Assembly: GCF_004770145.1 (NCBI RefSeq)
Contig: NZ_RQFW01000005.1
Coordinates: 372,001-436,000, forward strand
Source: Leptospira bourretii
GTDB taxonomy: Bacteria; Spirochaetota; Leptospiria; Leptospirales; Leptospiraceae
Reading direction: 5' to 3'
Length of the DNA stretch: 64,000 nt
The position numbers and the translations under genes are program-made. Below are positions 1 through 9,353 of the stretch, in pieces. Positions within the stretch are counted from its first letter, which is position 1; each line of letters opens with the position of its first letter. The notes below the pieces were generated by a model. It searched no databases and had not been told where the DNA came from. It was given only the letters and a program-made list of their open reading frames with translations.

Positions 1-432
1 AAGTCCTCCATTGAAGCAGCCTTAAGAATGCGAGACAAACTCATCGAGTTCAATAAAGGAAGAGGAACAGTCAAAAAACCCATCATTCAAATTGGATGTG
101 GAATTAATACAGGTTATGTGATTGCAGGACAAATCGGAAGTGCTGATAAAATGGAATACACTGTCATTGGAGACTCGGTAAACCTTGCTTCTCGAGTGGA
201 ATCACTCAATAAAGAAACTCATACAGACATCCTAATTACAGAGACTACCTACCAAGAAATTAAATCCGATTACCATGTACTTAGTATGGGCGAAATTGAG
301 TTAAAAGGTAAATCCAAAGCCCAAAAAGTATATGCCGTATTAGGAAGAAAATCAGATCCCGATTACCCAAAAAATTTAAGCGAACTACAAAAGTTAGTTG
401 GAATCACTGTTGCAAAAAAGGGGAAAAAATGA
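1..432 (+). CDS. Class III adenylate/guanylate cyclase, C-terminal part (5' end outside window)
   Basis: The reading frame is open to the first base, so only the last 143 residues are present. They carry the second half of a class III nucleotide cyclase catalytic domain: the glycine-rich GCGINTGYVIAGQIGS segment, then EYTVIGDSVNLASRVESL, which holds the conserved Asn and Arg of the transition-state region. These enzymes make cAMP or cGMP from ATP or GTP; the substrate cannot be told from this fragment. Nothing is known here of the N-terminal sensor half. The stop codon overlaps the start of the next gene as ATGA, so it is probably cotranscribed with the FecR-domain protein. Confidence 0.9.
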   Translation, partial: KSSIEAALRMRDKLIEFNKGRGTVKKPIIQIGCGINTGYVIAGQIGSADKMEYTVIGDSVNLASRVESLNKETHTDILITETTYQEIKSDYHVLSMGEIELKGKSKAQKVYAVLGRKSDPDYPKNLSELQKLVGITVAKKGKK

Positions 433-2333
433 ATTTAGACAAAAGAGACCGTCTCGTCTTATTCACCCTTTTAGGTGTTGCTATCCTTTTTTCTATTTTG
501 TTTTATTTGGATTTGAATCGAAAGATTGGAATTGGAGATCGCGAAGTAGTAGGAACCATATTTTTCAAAAACAATATTGTTCAAAGAAAATTTGAAGATG
601 AAGTGATTTGGGAAAAATTAGAAAACAATAGCCCGCTCACAAACAAAGATACAATCCGTTCCGAAGCTTTTTCTGATGCACTCATTCGATTAAAAGATGG
701 AACAGAAATCAACATTGATGAAAACTCAATGTTTAACTTAGATTTGACGGGAGAAGAACCAAATCTTGAGTTTAGCGAAGGTTCGTTAGAAGTTAAAAAA
801 AATGATTCCAAACCCAACCAAATTAAGATCACAAGCGCTGGTAGCGAAATCAATGTGGATTCGGGGAATGTAAAAATAGAAAAAACAAAAGAAAGAGAAC
901 TGAGTTTATTTGTTGAAAAAGGGAAAACCACTGTCAAACACCAAGACGGAAAGTCTGTTTCTGTAGAAGAAGGCAAAAAAGCAGAATTTAAAAAAACTGG
1001 AATCGAAATTAAAAAAATTCCAGTGGTTTTGATTTCTCCAACTTCTCAAAAATTATTTTATGCAGAGCCAGACGAAGTTTCAGTTCTATTCCAATGGAAA
1101 ACAGAATCCGGATACGGAGATCCTGTTTTGGAAATCTCAAGATCACCTAACTTTCAAATGACGTTTATCAATGAAAAAGTAGAAGGTAATCAAAGTTCTT
1201 TTCGATTAAAAGAAGGCACTTTTTATTGGAGATTAAAAGTTAAAAACAAAGTCGATTCAGGAACAGAATTTAGCGAAACAAGTAAATTCTTTGTAACAAA
1301 ACTGGAATCCTTCCAGGGAGAATCACCTGAGTCGGGATCCATCATACCTTTTGTGCAAACCTTTCCACTCGTCACTCTTAGTTGGACAAAACTCACAACC
1401 GCCAACTCATACCAACTGATTGTATCCAATTCACCTAAACTCACAAACCCAATCAAACAACAGGAAACCACAGCCAATCAAATTTCTTATGATGACTTAA
1501 AAGAAGGCACCTATTATTGGAAGGTAATTGCCAAGTCTTCCTTTTCAGATACAAAAGACAGAAGTAGCCAAGTACAATCTTTTGTTATCAGAAAACAAAA
1601 TACAGTTCCAACACCGAAATGGATGAGGCCTGCAAATGGATCGGAAATTTCATTGGATGAGATCAAACAAAACCAAGCCATTTTGATTTGGGATGGAAAT
1701 GCAGAATTAAAATCCTATCAGTTAAAAATTGCAAAAGATTCTAAAATGACATCGGTCGTTTTTTCTGAAGAAACAGCTTCCAATTTTCTTGTACCAAACT
1801 GGAACAGTTTAGGGAAGGGAACCTTCTTTGCAACAGTCACAGGAAAATCAAAAGAAGGAAAAGAAACTGAAACTTCTGCTCCTCTCAGTTTTACAGTGGT
1901 AGACCAAAAGAAAAAAATAGAACCTGAAGAAGAAGTTTCTTCAAACAAACCAGATCAAAAATTAGATCCAAAACTGGAAATGATGTCTCCGAATGGAACG
2001 ATTGTTCAGATGAAAGGGAAATCTAGTTTAGATTTCCAATGGAAAGTAACAGGTGTTACTGGAGAACGATATGATTTGGTTTTATACCAACATAATGCCG
2101 ATAAAAAAACTGCAATCTATAAAATAACAACAAAAGATTCCAAACATAGTTTAAAAGATTTAAGTATTCTTGATGAAGGATCTTTTTCATGGGATTTAAG
2201 TGTGTATAAAGATGCGACATTGTTATTTTCTAAAAAAGGAAGTTTTATCTTAGCTTTGGATCAATTTAAGTCTTTGAAACCTTCTGATATTGAATTTATT
2301 TCTCCCAAACGGTTGTATAAAGAAAAAAGATGA
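429..2333 (+). CDS. FecR-domain membrane-anchored protein with Fn3-like repeats
   Basis: This 634-residue protein has one hydrophobic anchor at about residues 8-28, then a FecR-type domain (about 50-190) in which short beta-strand segments alternate with lysine-rich turns. The rest (about 200-620) consists of repeated beta-sandwich-like segments with recurring FYWRLKV and YYWKVIA motifs, as in fibronectin-type repeats, separated by a Pro/Glu/Lys-rich linker near 490-515. It is probably exported and faces the periplasm. FecR in enterobacteria is an iron-citrate signal transducer, but in spirochaetes such proteins mostly accompany cyclases and are uncharacterised. It overlaps the cyclase by 4 bp and the next gene by 4 bp, so the three form one transcription unit. 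Confidence 0.8.
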   Translation: MNLDKRDRLVLFTLLGVAILFSILFYLDLNRKIGIGDREVVGTIFFKNNIVQRKFEDEVIWEKLENNSPLTNKDTIRSEAFSDALIRLKDGTEINIDENSMFNLDLTGEEPNLEFSEGSLEVKKNDSKPNQIKITSAGSEINVDSGNVKIEKTKERELSLFVEKGKTTVKHQDGKSVSVEEGKKAEFKKTGIEIKKIPVVLISPTSQKLFYAEPDEVSVLFQWKTESGYGDPVLEISRSPNFQMTFINEKVEGNQSSFRLKEGTFYWRLKVKNKVDSGTEFSETSKFFVTKLESFQGESPESGSIIPFVQTFPLVTLSWTKLTTANSYQLIVSNSPKLTNPIKQQETTANQISYDDLKEGTYYWKVIAKSSFSDTKDRSSQVQSFVIRKQNTVPTPKWMRPANGSEISLDEIKQNQAILIWDGNAELKSYQLKIAKDSKMTSVVFSEETASNFLVPNWNSLGKGTFFATVTGKSKEGKETETSAPLSFTVVDQKKKIEPEEEVSSNKPDQKLDPKLEMMSPNGTIVQMKGKSSLDFQWKVTGVTGERYDLVLYQHNADKKTAIYKITTKDSKHSLKDLSILDEGSFSWDLSVYKDATLLFSKKGSFILALDQFKSLKPSDIEFISPKRLYKEKR

Positions 2334-3394
2334 AACTAAACATAAAACATTTTATCATTATCTTTTGGTTTGTATCTTTTTCAGTTGGAGCACAGGAAGG
2401 TACTAAACTCATCGCATGGAAACCAATTCCTGAAGCGAATGGTTACCAAATCCAAATCAAAGAAAAAACCGGAAAAGTTGTGATCGATAAAAAAATCGAC
2501 ACACCATTCCACTCCATTGAAGAACTTCCATCAGGTGTTTATCTTGTACGTACCGCACCCTTAAACCTCTTCAAAAAACCAGCAGTTTGGTCGGCATGGA
2601 AAGATTTAGAAGTCATAATCTCAGAACCACCAAAAGTTGTCATTGAAGATCAAAAACCCATCATCCTTCCAAAATCAGAATCTAAAGAAGAAAAAACCAT
2701 TTCAAACATTACGATTGAAGGGGAACATTTTTTAGATGCAACGAAAGTGGATCTGACAAAAAAAGAAGAGTCTCTTCCTATCCTTAGTAAAGAAGTAAAA
2801 TCACCAGAAAGAATTGATCTGAAAGTTGATACTACGGATGCAAAAACTGGTCCGTATGATTTGACAGTCACCAACCCTTACCAAAAACCAAAAGTAGTTA
2901 CTAATTTTGTTAAGGTAGAAGATCCAAAACATAATTCAGGAACCGATCCTAACGATGAATCAAAGTCATCTCTTTCTTTAACAACAAAAGACAATTCTGG
3001 AATCAAAAAAACAAAAGTATCGGTTCCGAAAGGCAAACCATTTCGAGATTTTACTTATGAAGAGATGTTAGCATTTTTAGAATCTGATGTTGCAATCAAT
3101 TGTAAAAATACAAAAGTCCCAGCATTGACATTAAGTGAATGCCACAAAACCTATGTTATATTAAACTTTTCTAGCGAAGACAATTTATCCGTATTTGAAT
3201 TTTATAAATTGATCAGCGAAAATGAATCGGATCGAACAAGCGCATATTTGTACTTTAGCAAAAACTGTTCTCCTAAATTCCGACCCGCTTTCGAACGAAT
3301 GGAACTACAATGGAAAAATCGAATCAATCTAGATCCGGATGAACGCCAATCATTACTCCAAGAATTGACTAAATTTCGAAGTTGTTCTAGGTAA
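2330..3394 (+). CDS. Secreted protein of unknown function with Fn3/TIG-like segments
   Basis: This 354-residue protein begins with a signal peptide ending near VGAQ (about residue 21). A short Fn3-like module follows (IAWKPIPEANGYQIQI ... WSAWKDLEV), then an Ig/TIG-like stretch starting at ITIEGEHFLDA. The C-terminal ~120 residues are mixed alpha/beta with four cysteines that could form disulfides. The start overlaps the preceding FecR gene by 4 bp, pointing to translational coupling and a joint envelope role. I do not recognise a family, and no catalytic motif is visible. Confidence 0.75.
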   Translation: MKLNIKHFIIIFWFVSFSVGAQEGTKLIAWKPIPEANGYQIQIKEKTGKVVIDKKIDTPFHSIEELPSGVYLVRTAPLNLFKKPAVWSAWKDLEVIISEPPKVVIEDQKPIILPKSESKEEKTISNITIEGEHFLDATKVDLTKKEESLPILSKEVKSPERIDLKVDTTDAKTGPYDLTVTNPYQKPKVVTNFVKVEDPKHNSGTDPNDESKSSLSLTTKDNSGIKKTKVSVPKGKPFRDFTYEEMLAFLESDVAINCKNTKVPALTLSECHKTYVILNFSSEDNLSVFEFYKLISENESDRTSAYLYFSKNCSPKFRPAFERMELQWKNRINLDPDERQSLLQELTKFRSCSR

Positions 3395-3446
3395 ATTCCT
3401 ATTCTTTTGCTTGTAAGGAATCGCTTTTTTTAGTCCTATTAGGAGA

Positions 3447-4043
3447 ATGAGATATTCTTTGATAACATCGGTTGGAATCACTTTGGTCGCAATGCAGGCC
3501 CTACATTCCGAACCATCCGTTCTGAGCCAAAATGTGAAAGAAGTCACAACAAGAATTCAAGATTTGGCCCTTTATCCTACTCTTTCTAAAAAAAGACTTT
3601 ATGGTGCTGTTTCCAAAGGTGGCGCCATTCGATTTGATCTAAAGGCTGGAGAATCGTCTCCTCAATCCATTGGCATTGGTGTGGCCACTGATGGAAAATT
3701 AAAAGAATGGGTTCTCACTGTATATTCAGGAAATGGACAAAACGAAAACCCAACTATTTTGAGAAAAGAAAAGATCGAAGGCGAAACTCAATGGGTTTTT
3801 GAACTATTGGCTCCACCAGAAGAAATTACAGTAGAAATCCAAAATCTAAACTCCGATACTCCCGTCTCAGTAGTAGAAATTGTTCATGGTTATTATTATG
3901 GATACTCAGTGGATAAGGAAAATAGTACCAAACCTCAACCACAAAATCCTACAAAACCCAATCCGACAGACCCGGAAAAACTTTCACCCAATGATGTTCA
4001 GAATCGAACTGAATTTTACCGTGCACCTTTCACAAAGGACTGA
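3447..4043 (+). CDS. Secreted hypothetical protein
   Basis: This 198-residue protein has a short hydrophobic N-terminus (ITSVGITLVAMQALHSEP) consistent with a signal peptide. The core is beta-rich (about 30-150), followed by a Pro/Asn/Lys tail with repeated KPxPxxP-type units. A strong AGGAG lies only one base before the ATG, which is too close for normal initiation, so the true start could be the in-frame TTG at 3459. It follows the cyclase/FecR group in the same direction after a 52-bp gap. Its 3' end overlaps the convergent acyltransferase-partner gene by 28 bp. Function unknown. Confidence 0.65.
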   Translation: MRYSLITSVGITLVAMQALHSEPSVLSQNVKEVTTRIQDLALYPTLSKKRLYGAVSKGGAIRFDLKAGESSPQSIGIGVATDGKLKEWVLTVYSGNGQNENPTILRKEKIEGETQWVFELLAPPEEITVEIQNLNSDTPVSVVEIVHGYYYGYSVDKENSTKPQPQNPTKPNPTDPEKLSPNDVQNRTEFYRAPFTKD

Positions 4044-5113
4044 ATTAAATTCTTAAAAATAAAATCCGTATACTCATCGTAACAAGTCGGTGACATATGG
4101 CCTGCATCACTAAAATTGTTGCAGGTATAATTTGTGTCATCATTCATATTCCAAAACGGAACTCCATTTTGTTTATGGTATTCGATCATTCTTGGATACC
4201 AATCATGATACACTGTGTCCTCTTTGCCATTACCTACAGAAACTTTTAGATTGCGAATGTGGTCCATATAAGGCAAAGATAATCGAACCCAAATGACTGC
4301 AGAAGGAACTCCTAGTTCTTTTGCTAACTCCAATGATTGGTTTGTAAAATTTAATACCTGATCTGAAAAATGGAATGGTACTAAATAAGAATGAAAATCT
4401 CCGATAGCAGATTTTTTTAATAACTCCGGCGGTAACACAGACTGGTGAGTTCCCGGAGTCATCGCCGATCCTTTTCCTTTGTTCAAATTTGCCATCAAAC
4501 TATTACGCAATTCACGATAGGGATATAAAAATGCTTCTTTGTTTTTAGCCCGAGCTAAGATTACTTCTAATTTAGGTCGGTATTGATAGGCACGGAACAT
4601 TCGCTTGGCGATAAGAGTCGAAATATCATCTGTCGAAAAAAGAGAAAAATGTTTTAATACAAATGATACATTCAATCCATTTGTCAGAGTTTCATCCACT
4701 TTTAATGTGGCAGAAGAATTGTACATTTCAACGGAATGATCGAATAAAAAGAAATCTGGTTTTACATTGTCTTTGTGAAACACTTCCATCCATTGCAATA
4801 CATAATCAGGTTTTCCGCCAGGGACTGAAAAGTTAAACATGACCCAACCTGGATATTTTTTATGAATGTATTCGTTATCAAATAACAAAGCACGGGAATT
4901 TCCAAAGTAAACTAAAACTTTATCTCGGTCTTTGTTTGCTAAATAAACTTTCAAATCCTCATACAACTGATGTTTTTGTATGTAATTTATATCAGAAAGT
5001 GACTTTGAAAAATAAGTATGTACGTTTTCGAGAAGTAATAATTTATCTAGACAAAATGTAAGAAATACAACTAAAAAAGGGACAAACAAATATCTGTTAC
5101 GAATTAAATCCAC
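4016..5113 (-). CDS. DUF1574/SGNH-like partner of MBOAT acyltransferase
   Basis: I start this at the GTG at 5113 (365 residues). A longer frame to 5212 exists, but it lies inside the upstream MBOAT gene, and an AGGAG overlapping the MBOAT stop codon sits just before this GTG. The protein has an N-terminal membrane segment (about 6-25), a block VYFGNSRALLF with Ser73, and a C-terminal DAGHM motif (Asp336, His339). That arrangement looks like the nucleophile and Asp-x-x-His of SGNH/AlgJ-type acyl-transfer proteins. It probably works outside the membrane, passing acyl groups supplied by the MBOAT protein encoded 8 bp upstream. The acceptor polymer is unknown. Confidence 0.75.
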   Translation of the reverse strand: MDLIRNRYLFVPFLVVFLTFCLDKLLLLENVHTYFSKSLSDINYIQKHQLYEDLKVYLANKDRDKVLVYFGNSRALLFDNEYIHKKYPGWVMFNFSVPGGKPDYVLQWMEVFHKDNVKPDFFLFDHSVEMYNSSATLKVDETLTNGLNVSFVLKHFSLFSTDDISTLIAKRMFRAYQYRPKLEVILARAKNKEAFLYPYRELRNSLMANLNKGKGSAMTPGTHQSVLPPELLKKSAIGDFHSYLVPFHFSDQVLNFTNQSLELAKELGVPSAVIWVRLSLPYMDHIRNLKVSVGNGKEDTVYHDWYPRMIEYHKQNGVPFWNMNDDTNYTCNNFSDAGHMSPTCYDEYTDFIFKNLIQSFVKGAR

Positions 5114-5121
5114 AATGTCTC

Positions 5122-6600
5122 CTAAAAACGATAATAGATGAATTCTCCGCCATCTTGGGAGAGAGTAGCTAGGAGAAAAATAGTCACAATGCCAAGCACG
5201 GGAACAAGCCATACATCATGTTTGCGGATACGATCCCAAAACTCTGGAACATATTGGATGTGATGAAAAAACAATAAGGCAATGGAAGTATAAAAAATTC
5301 TTTCTAGGTTTTCAATATGTTGGAACCGAAAAGAAGAACCATTCCCTAAAAGGGAGGTTGCCGAAACTAACCACTGATTCGAATCACCAACAAACATAAC
5401 TTCTAAACTATGTGAAAAGTGAGTAAAAATTCCGTGGAAGTGTTCTACCATATTGGTTGCATTGTTCGAACGAAACATAAGTCCTGAAATTGAAAACAAA
5501 ACAAAAACAATCAATGCTTTGAGGACGATGAGAAGTTTGTTTTTCTCTGGAGTTAGCTTCCAACCAAGATTATCTTCTAAATACCTTTCTCCCGCAAGAA
5601 TCACACCCCAATAAAAACCCCAACAAATAAATGTATAATCAGCACCGTGCCAAAAACCACCGAGTGTCATAATGATAATTAAGTTTAAATAAGTGCGAAG
5701 TTCCCCTTTGCGTGAACCACCGAGTGGAAAATAAATATAATCTCTTAACCAAAAAGAAAGAGTAATGTGCCAACGTTTCCAAAGTTCTCTTCCTGATGTG
5801 GAGAAAAAAGGTGCTTTGAAGTTTTCTGGTGTTTCAAAGCCCAAATACAAAGCAACAGACCTTGCCATGTCGGTGAGTCCAGAAAAATCACTGTATACTT
5901 GGATCGCATAACAGATACCAGCGATGAACAAAGAAAAAGAGTCATACTCAGCTGGAGAACCAAACACAGGAGAGATGGTGAGTGACATTGGATCTGCCAC
6001 GAGAACTTTTTTCACAAGTCCAGACATGAGTAAGTAGGAAGCACGATACATCTTTTCTTTACTAGGAGTCAGTTTGTCCAGGTTTGGAAAAAAATCAGAC
6101 ATCCGCATGATAGGCCCGGCGATGAGTACAGGAAAAAATGCAACAAACAGGAAATAATCTTCAACCCGAACCAATGGTTTGGATGAATCGCGGTAAGTGT
6201 CTACAGCAGCCGCAATGACTTGAAAGGTATAAAAACTGATCGCTAGTGGCAATGCAATGTGAATGAGATCAGGAACTTGTTTAAAGAACGGATAGTTTGT
6301 TAGATCAGCAAGAACCTTACTGAAAAAATAAATATATTTAAAAAAACCTAAGTTGATGAGATTGATTGTAACTGTAAAACCAATCCAGAACTTTGTAGGG
6401 CTTTCCTTGATTTTGCGATACAGAAGATAATTGATGCCGATGACGATAAGAAAATGAACCGTCAGCGCGAGTGAAAAGTAGGCATAAAAACCAATCCCAG
6501 TGATAAGCAGGAAATACTTTCTTATCTCTTTGGGGATGGCCCAATAGAGCAAATAAACAATGGAAAAAAAGATTAAAAATGGGATTGAGTTGAACAACAT
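5122..6600 (-). CDS. MBOAT-family membrane-bound O-acyltransferase (AlgI-like)
   Basis: This 492-residue protein has about ten hydrophobic helices and starts with the typical MLFNSIPFLIFF. Conserved MBOAT landmarks are present: PLAISFYTFQ, the YSDFSGLTDMA region, RELWKRWHITLS (His278) and GGFWHGADYTF with the invariant His318. These proteins move acyl groups, usually acetyl, across the membrane to a surface polysaccharide, peptidoglycan or alginate-like polymer. It is the middle gene of a minus-strand trio (NYN nuclease, MBOAT, SGNH-like partner), and the downstream protein is the expected extracytoplasmic partner. Confidence 0.9.
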   Translation of the reverse strand: MLFNSIPFLIFFSIVYLLYWAIPKEIRKYFLLITGIGFYAYFSLALTVHFLIVIGINYLLYRKIKESPTKFWIGFTVTINLINLGFFKYIYFFSKVLADLTNYPFFKQVPDLIHIALPLAISFYTFQVIAAAVDTYRDSSKPLVRVEDYFLFVAFFPVLIAGPIMRMSDFFPNLDKLTPSKEKMYRASYLLMSGLVKKVLVADPMSLTISPVFGSPAEYDSFSLFIAGICYAIQVYSDFSGLTDMARSVALYLGFETPENFKAPFFSTSGRELWKRWHITLSFWLRDYIYFPLGGSRKGELRTYLNLIIIMTLGGFWHGADYTFICWGFYWGVILAGERYLEDNLGWKLTPEKNKLLIVLKALIVFVLFSISGLMFRSNNATNMVEHFHGIFTHFSHSLEVMFVGDSNQWLVSATSLLGNGSSFRFQHIENLERIFYTSIALLFFHHIQYVPEFWDRIRKHDVWLVPVLGIVTIFLLATLSQDGGEFIYYRF

Positions 6601-6601
6601 A

Positions 6602-7102
6602 TCAAGGAAGGAATTGTCTCTCCCAGTAATCGGTTTCTGAACTTGGTGTCAATCCTTCTTTCAGGTGGTTAAATTCTGTTTCGTCCTCTTCGGTTTCCCT
6701 TTTCAGCCATTCTGCATAAAATTCTTCCGAAGTCATTCGTTTGGCCCGAAGCCTTCTTGCAAAACTAATGATCTCTTTATCGGAAGATACCACCAAACAT
6801 TGTGAAGGTACTGGACATAAGTTCAGATATCCGATGATGAGTTCATCAGCTTTTTTTTCATGACTGTAATGAAGGGAAAAATCCCCCATTTCTTCCGAAT
6901 AACAATCGGATGTAAAATCCTTCTTTCCGTCAAAAAAGACGAGAACTTTCGTTTGTTTTTTCTCTGAATAGAATCGTTTTAAATGGGCAAGTAACCCATC
7001 CCGGGCATCTTGTAAGCGGTATTCCCCCAAACAAAAAGCCAAATCAGGAAATTTATACATCAGATTCATCCCGTCGATCAGGATTCTCTCATTTACGGGC
7101 AC
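6602..7102 (-). CDS. NYN/YacP-like RNA-binding nuclease
   Basis: This 166-residue cytoplasmic protein starts with GTG. It shows the NYN/PIN-like order of acidic residues: ILIDGMNLMYKF (Asp at about 9), VLVFFDGKKD (about 55-63), the KADELIIGYL segment, and VVSSDKEIISFARR (about 104-117). YacP/Rae1-type proteins of this fold are metal-dependent endoribonucleases. There is one base between its stop and the MBOAT start, so it heads that operon, but no functional link to O-acylation is known. Its start faces the SDR gene across a 51-bp divergent region. Confidence 0.8.
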   Translation of the reverse strand: MPVNERILIDGMNLMYKFPDLAFCLGEYRLQDARDGLLAHLKRFYSEKKQTKVLVFFDGKKDFTSDCYSEEMGDFSLHYSHEKKADELIIGYLNLCPVPSQCLVVSSDKEIISFARRLRAKRMTSEEFYAEWLKRETEEDETEFNHLKEGLTPSSETDYWERQFLP

Positions 7103-7153
7103 AACCCTATTGAAACCACTTGCCAGATTCGATTAAACCAAAAAAACGTAAAC

Positions 7154-7906
7154 ATGGGGAAAAAAATAATAATCGTCGGTGCCTCGAGTGGGATCGGAAA
7201 AGCCATTGCTGAAGCAGAATTGAACGCAGGAAATTCCGTGGTTCTTTTGGCAAGAAGGGAAAAACCCTTAGAGTCCATTGCTAAAAAAGCAAATTCATCC
7301 AAAGAAAAAAGGGCCTTCCCTTTGCCATTTGATGTGACAAAATTTTCCACAGCGGAAAAAACATTTGAGAAAGCAGTCTCTCTCCTTGGGGGATTGGACG
7401 AAGTGTATTTTGCTTCTGGAGTGATGCCCGAAATTTCTCCTAACGAATACAATACAACCAAAGACCTTAAAATGCTAAATGTAAACATCTTAGGTGCTGT
7501 TGCGTTTTTAAATCCGGCTGCTACTTATTTTACCAAACAAAAGTCAGGGAAAATTATCGGAATCTCTTCCATAGCAGGGGAACGTGGCCGAAAAGGAAAT
7601 CCTGTTTACAATACATCCAAAGCTGCCCTTAACACTTATTTGGAAGCACTTCGCAATCGTTTGTCTGAATCCAATGTCCAAGTAACAACGATTAAACCAG
7701 GCTTCGTCATTACAGAAATGACAAAGGGACTCAAACTCCCAGAAAAAGGATTACTAAAGGCTATCACCGCAGAAGAAGCCGCAGTTAGAATTCGTAAAAT
7801 TGTTGCGGAAGGAAAAGATGAAGCATTTGTTCCAGGGATCTGGGCACTAGTAGGGCTTATCATTCGTAACATTCCCAATTTCATTTTTAAAAAACTGAGT
7901 ATATAA
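7154..7906 (+). CDS. Short-chain dehydrogenase/reductase, DprE2-like
   Basis: This 250-residue classical SDR has the dinucleotide-binding motif GASSGIG (9-15), the NVNILGAV helix, the catalytic serine region GISSIAGE (Ser138/139) and YNTSK (Tyr152, Lys156). It should be an NAD(P)(H)-dependent oxidoreductase in the cytoplasm. One base separates it from a DprE1-like FAD oxidase, and its length is close to DprE2 (about 254), which reduces the keto intermediate made by DprE1 during epimerisation of polyprenyl-phosphoryl ribose to arabinose. The DprE2 role is inferred from the neighbour; other SDR substrates remain possible. Confidence 0.85.
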   Translation: MGKKIIIVGASSGIGKAIAEAELNAGNSVVLLARREKPLESIAKKANSSKEKRAFPLPFDVTKFSTAEKTFEKAVSLLGGLDEVYFASGVMPEISPNEYNTTKDLKMLNVNILGAVAFLNPAATYFTKQKSGKIIGISSIAGERGRKGNPVYNTSKAALNTYLEALRNRLSESNVQVTTIKPGFVITEMTKGLKLPEKGLLKAITAEEAAVRIRKIVAEGKDEAFVPGIWALVGLIIRNIPNFIFKKLSI

Positions 7907-7907
7907 C

Positions 7908-9353
7908 ATGGTCGCAAAAAAAACAAAATCCATTCCTGAGATAAATGTTCCTAAAAAGGAAAAAGTGGAAGCATGGGGTATGAGTTCTTTTTCTTTATCT
8001 CCTGTATTTCGTCCGGAAACGGAAGAAGAAATCAAAGAACTTTTCGTTTGGGCCAACCAAACAGGCACCAAAGTTGCGTTACGTGGTGGTGGATGTAGTT
8101 ATGGTGATGCATCAACTAACACGGACGGAGTTGTTTTAGATCTAACTCATTTTAATAAAGTTTTGGATTTTAACCTGAAAACAGGTGTGATGACAGTTCA
8201 ATCAGGAGCAAGGATCAAAGACCTTTGGGAAACGGGAATCGAAAATGGATTTTGGCCACCCGTTGTTTCGGGAACTATGATGCCAACACTTGGTGGTGCT
8301 CTTTCCATGAACATACATGGAAAAAACAACTTCAAAGTAGGAACGATTGGTGAACATATCAAAGAGTTTACCTTTCTTACTGCCAAGGGAGATATTTTAG
8401 TTTGTTCTCCTAAAAAAAATACAGATCTGTTTTATTCTGCAATTTCCGGCTTCGGGATGTTAGGTTGTTTTTTGACAGTCCAAATCAAAATGAAACCGAT
8501 CTATGCTGGAAAAATGAAAATTGATCCAGTCTATGTCAGAAACTTTGATGAATTATTTGCTTATTTTGAAGAACATTACAAAACTTCTGATTATTTAGTT
8601 GGTTGGATTGATGCATTTGCTTCGGGAAAATCTTTGGGTCGAGGGCAAATTCATAAAGCCACTAACCTAAAAGAAGGTGAAGACCCTGATTTTCCTGGTA
8701 ACTGTTTACTTGAAAGACAACACCTCCCTTCTCGCCTCTTCTATGTCATCCCGAAAAAGTGGATGTGGATCCTGATGCGTCCTTTTAGTTTTCATTTGGG
8801 CATGAGGCTGATCAATTTGGCAAAATGTATTGCGAGCATTCTTGTAAACAATAAAGCCTATTACCAAGGCCATGCAGAATATGCATTCCTTTTGGACTAT
8901 GTTCCCAATTGGAAGTTTGTTTACAAACCAGGTGCAATGATCCAATACCAAGTGTTCATCCCAAAAGAAAACGCCAAACAAGCGTTTCGTGAGATTTTTA
9001 CCATTTGCCAAGAACGTGGAATTGTAAACTACCTTTCTGTTTTCAAAAAACACAAACCAGATCCGTTTTTACTGACTCATGCTGTGGATGGATTTTCTAT
9101 GGCTATGGATTTTCCAGTTACCAAAGGAAACAAAGAAAAACTTTGGGCACTTTGTAAAGAGATGGATGAAATTGTTTTAAAACACAAAGGAAGATTTTAT
9201 TTTGCAAAAGACTCTACACTTCGCAAAAGAGTGATGGAATCCTATTTCCCTAAAGACAATCTAAAACGTTTCTATTCCCTAAAGAAAAAATATGATCCAA
9301 AGGGAATTTTACAAACAGATCTTTACAAACGAGTGTTTTTAACAGAAAATTAA
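7908..9353 (+). CDS. FAD-binding oxidase, DprE1-like (VAO/PCMH family)
   Basis: This 481-residue protein has an N-terminal PCMH FAD-binding domain: [16 protein letters not shown] (about 59-74), then [20 protein letters not shown] (121-140). The latter closely matches the flavin-binding region of DprE1, including the IHGKN block. The C-terminus has [12 protein letters not shown] and [11 protein letters not shown], as in DprE1 and aldonolactone oxidases. At the place of the benzothiazinone-target Cys387 of mycobacterial DprE1, this protein reads FSMAMDF with Ala399 by my alignment from memory. With the preceding SDR it could epimerise a lipid-linked sugar. Arabinonolactone or sterol oxidase-like roles cannot be excluded. 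The stop codon shares TTAA with the convergent permease gene. Confidence 0.85.
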   Translation: MVAKKTKSIPEINVPKKEKVEAWGMSSFSLSPVFRPETEEEIKELFVWANQTGTKVALRGGGCSYGDASTNTDGVVLDLTHFNKVLDFNLKTGVMTVQSGARIKDLWETGIENGFWPPVVSGTMMPTLGGALSMNIHGKNNFKVGTIGEHIKEFTFLTAKGDILVCSPKKNTDLFYSAISGFGMLGCFLTVQIKMKPIYAGKMKIDPVYVRNFDELFAYFEEHYKTSDYLVGWIDAFASGKSLGRGQIHKATNLKEGEDPDFPGNCLLERQHLPSRLFYVIPKKWMWILMRPFSFHLGMRLINLAKCIASILVNNKAYYQGHAEYAFLLDYVPNWKFVYKPGAMIQYQVFIPKENAKQAFREIFTICQERGIVNYLSVFKKHKPDPFLLTHAVDGFSMAMDFPVTKGNKEKLWALCKEMDEIVLKHKGRFYFAKDSTLRKRVMESYFPKDNLKRFYSLKKKYDPKGILQTDLYKRVFLTEN

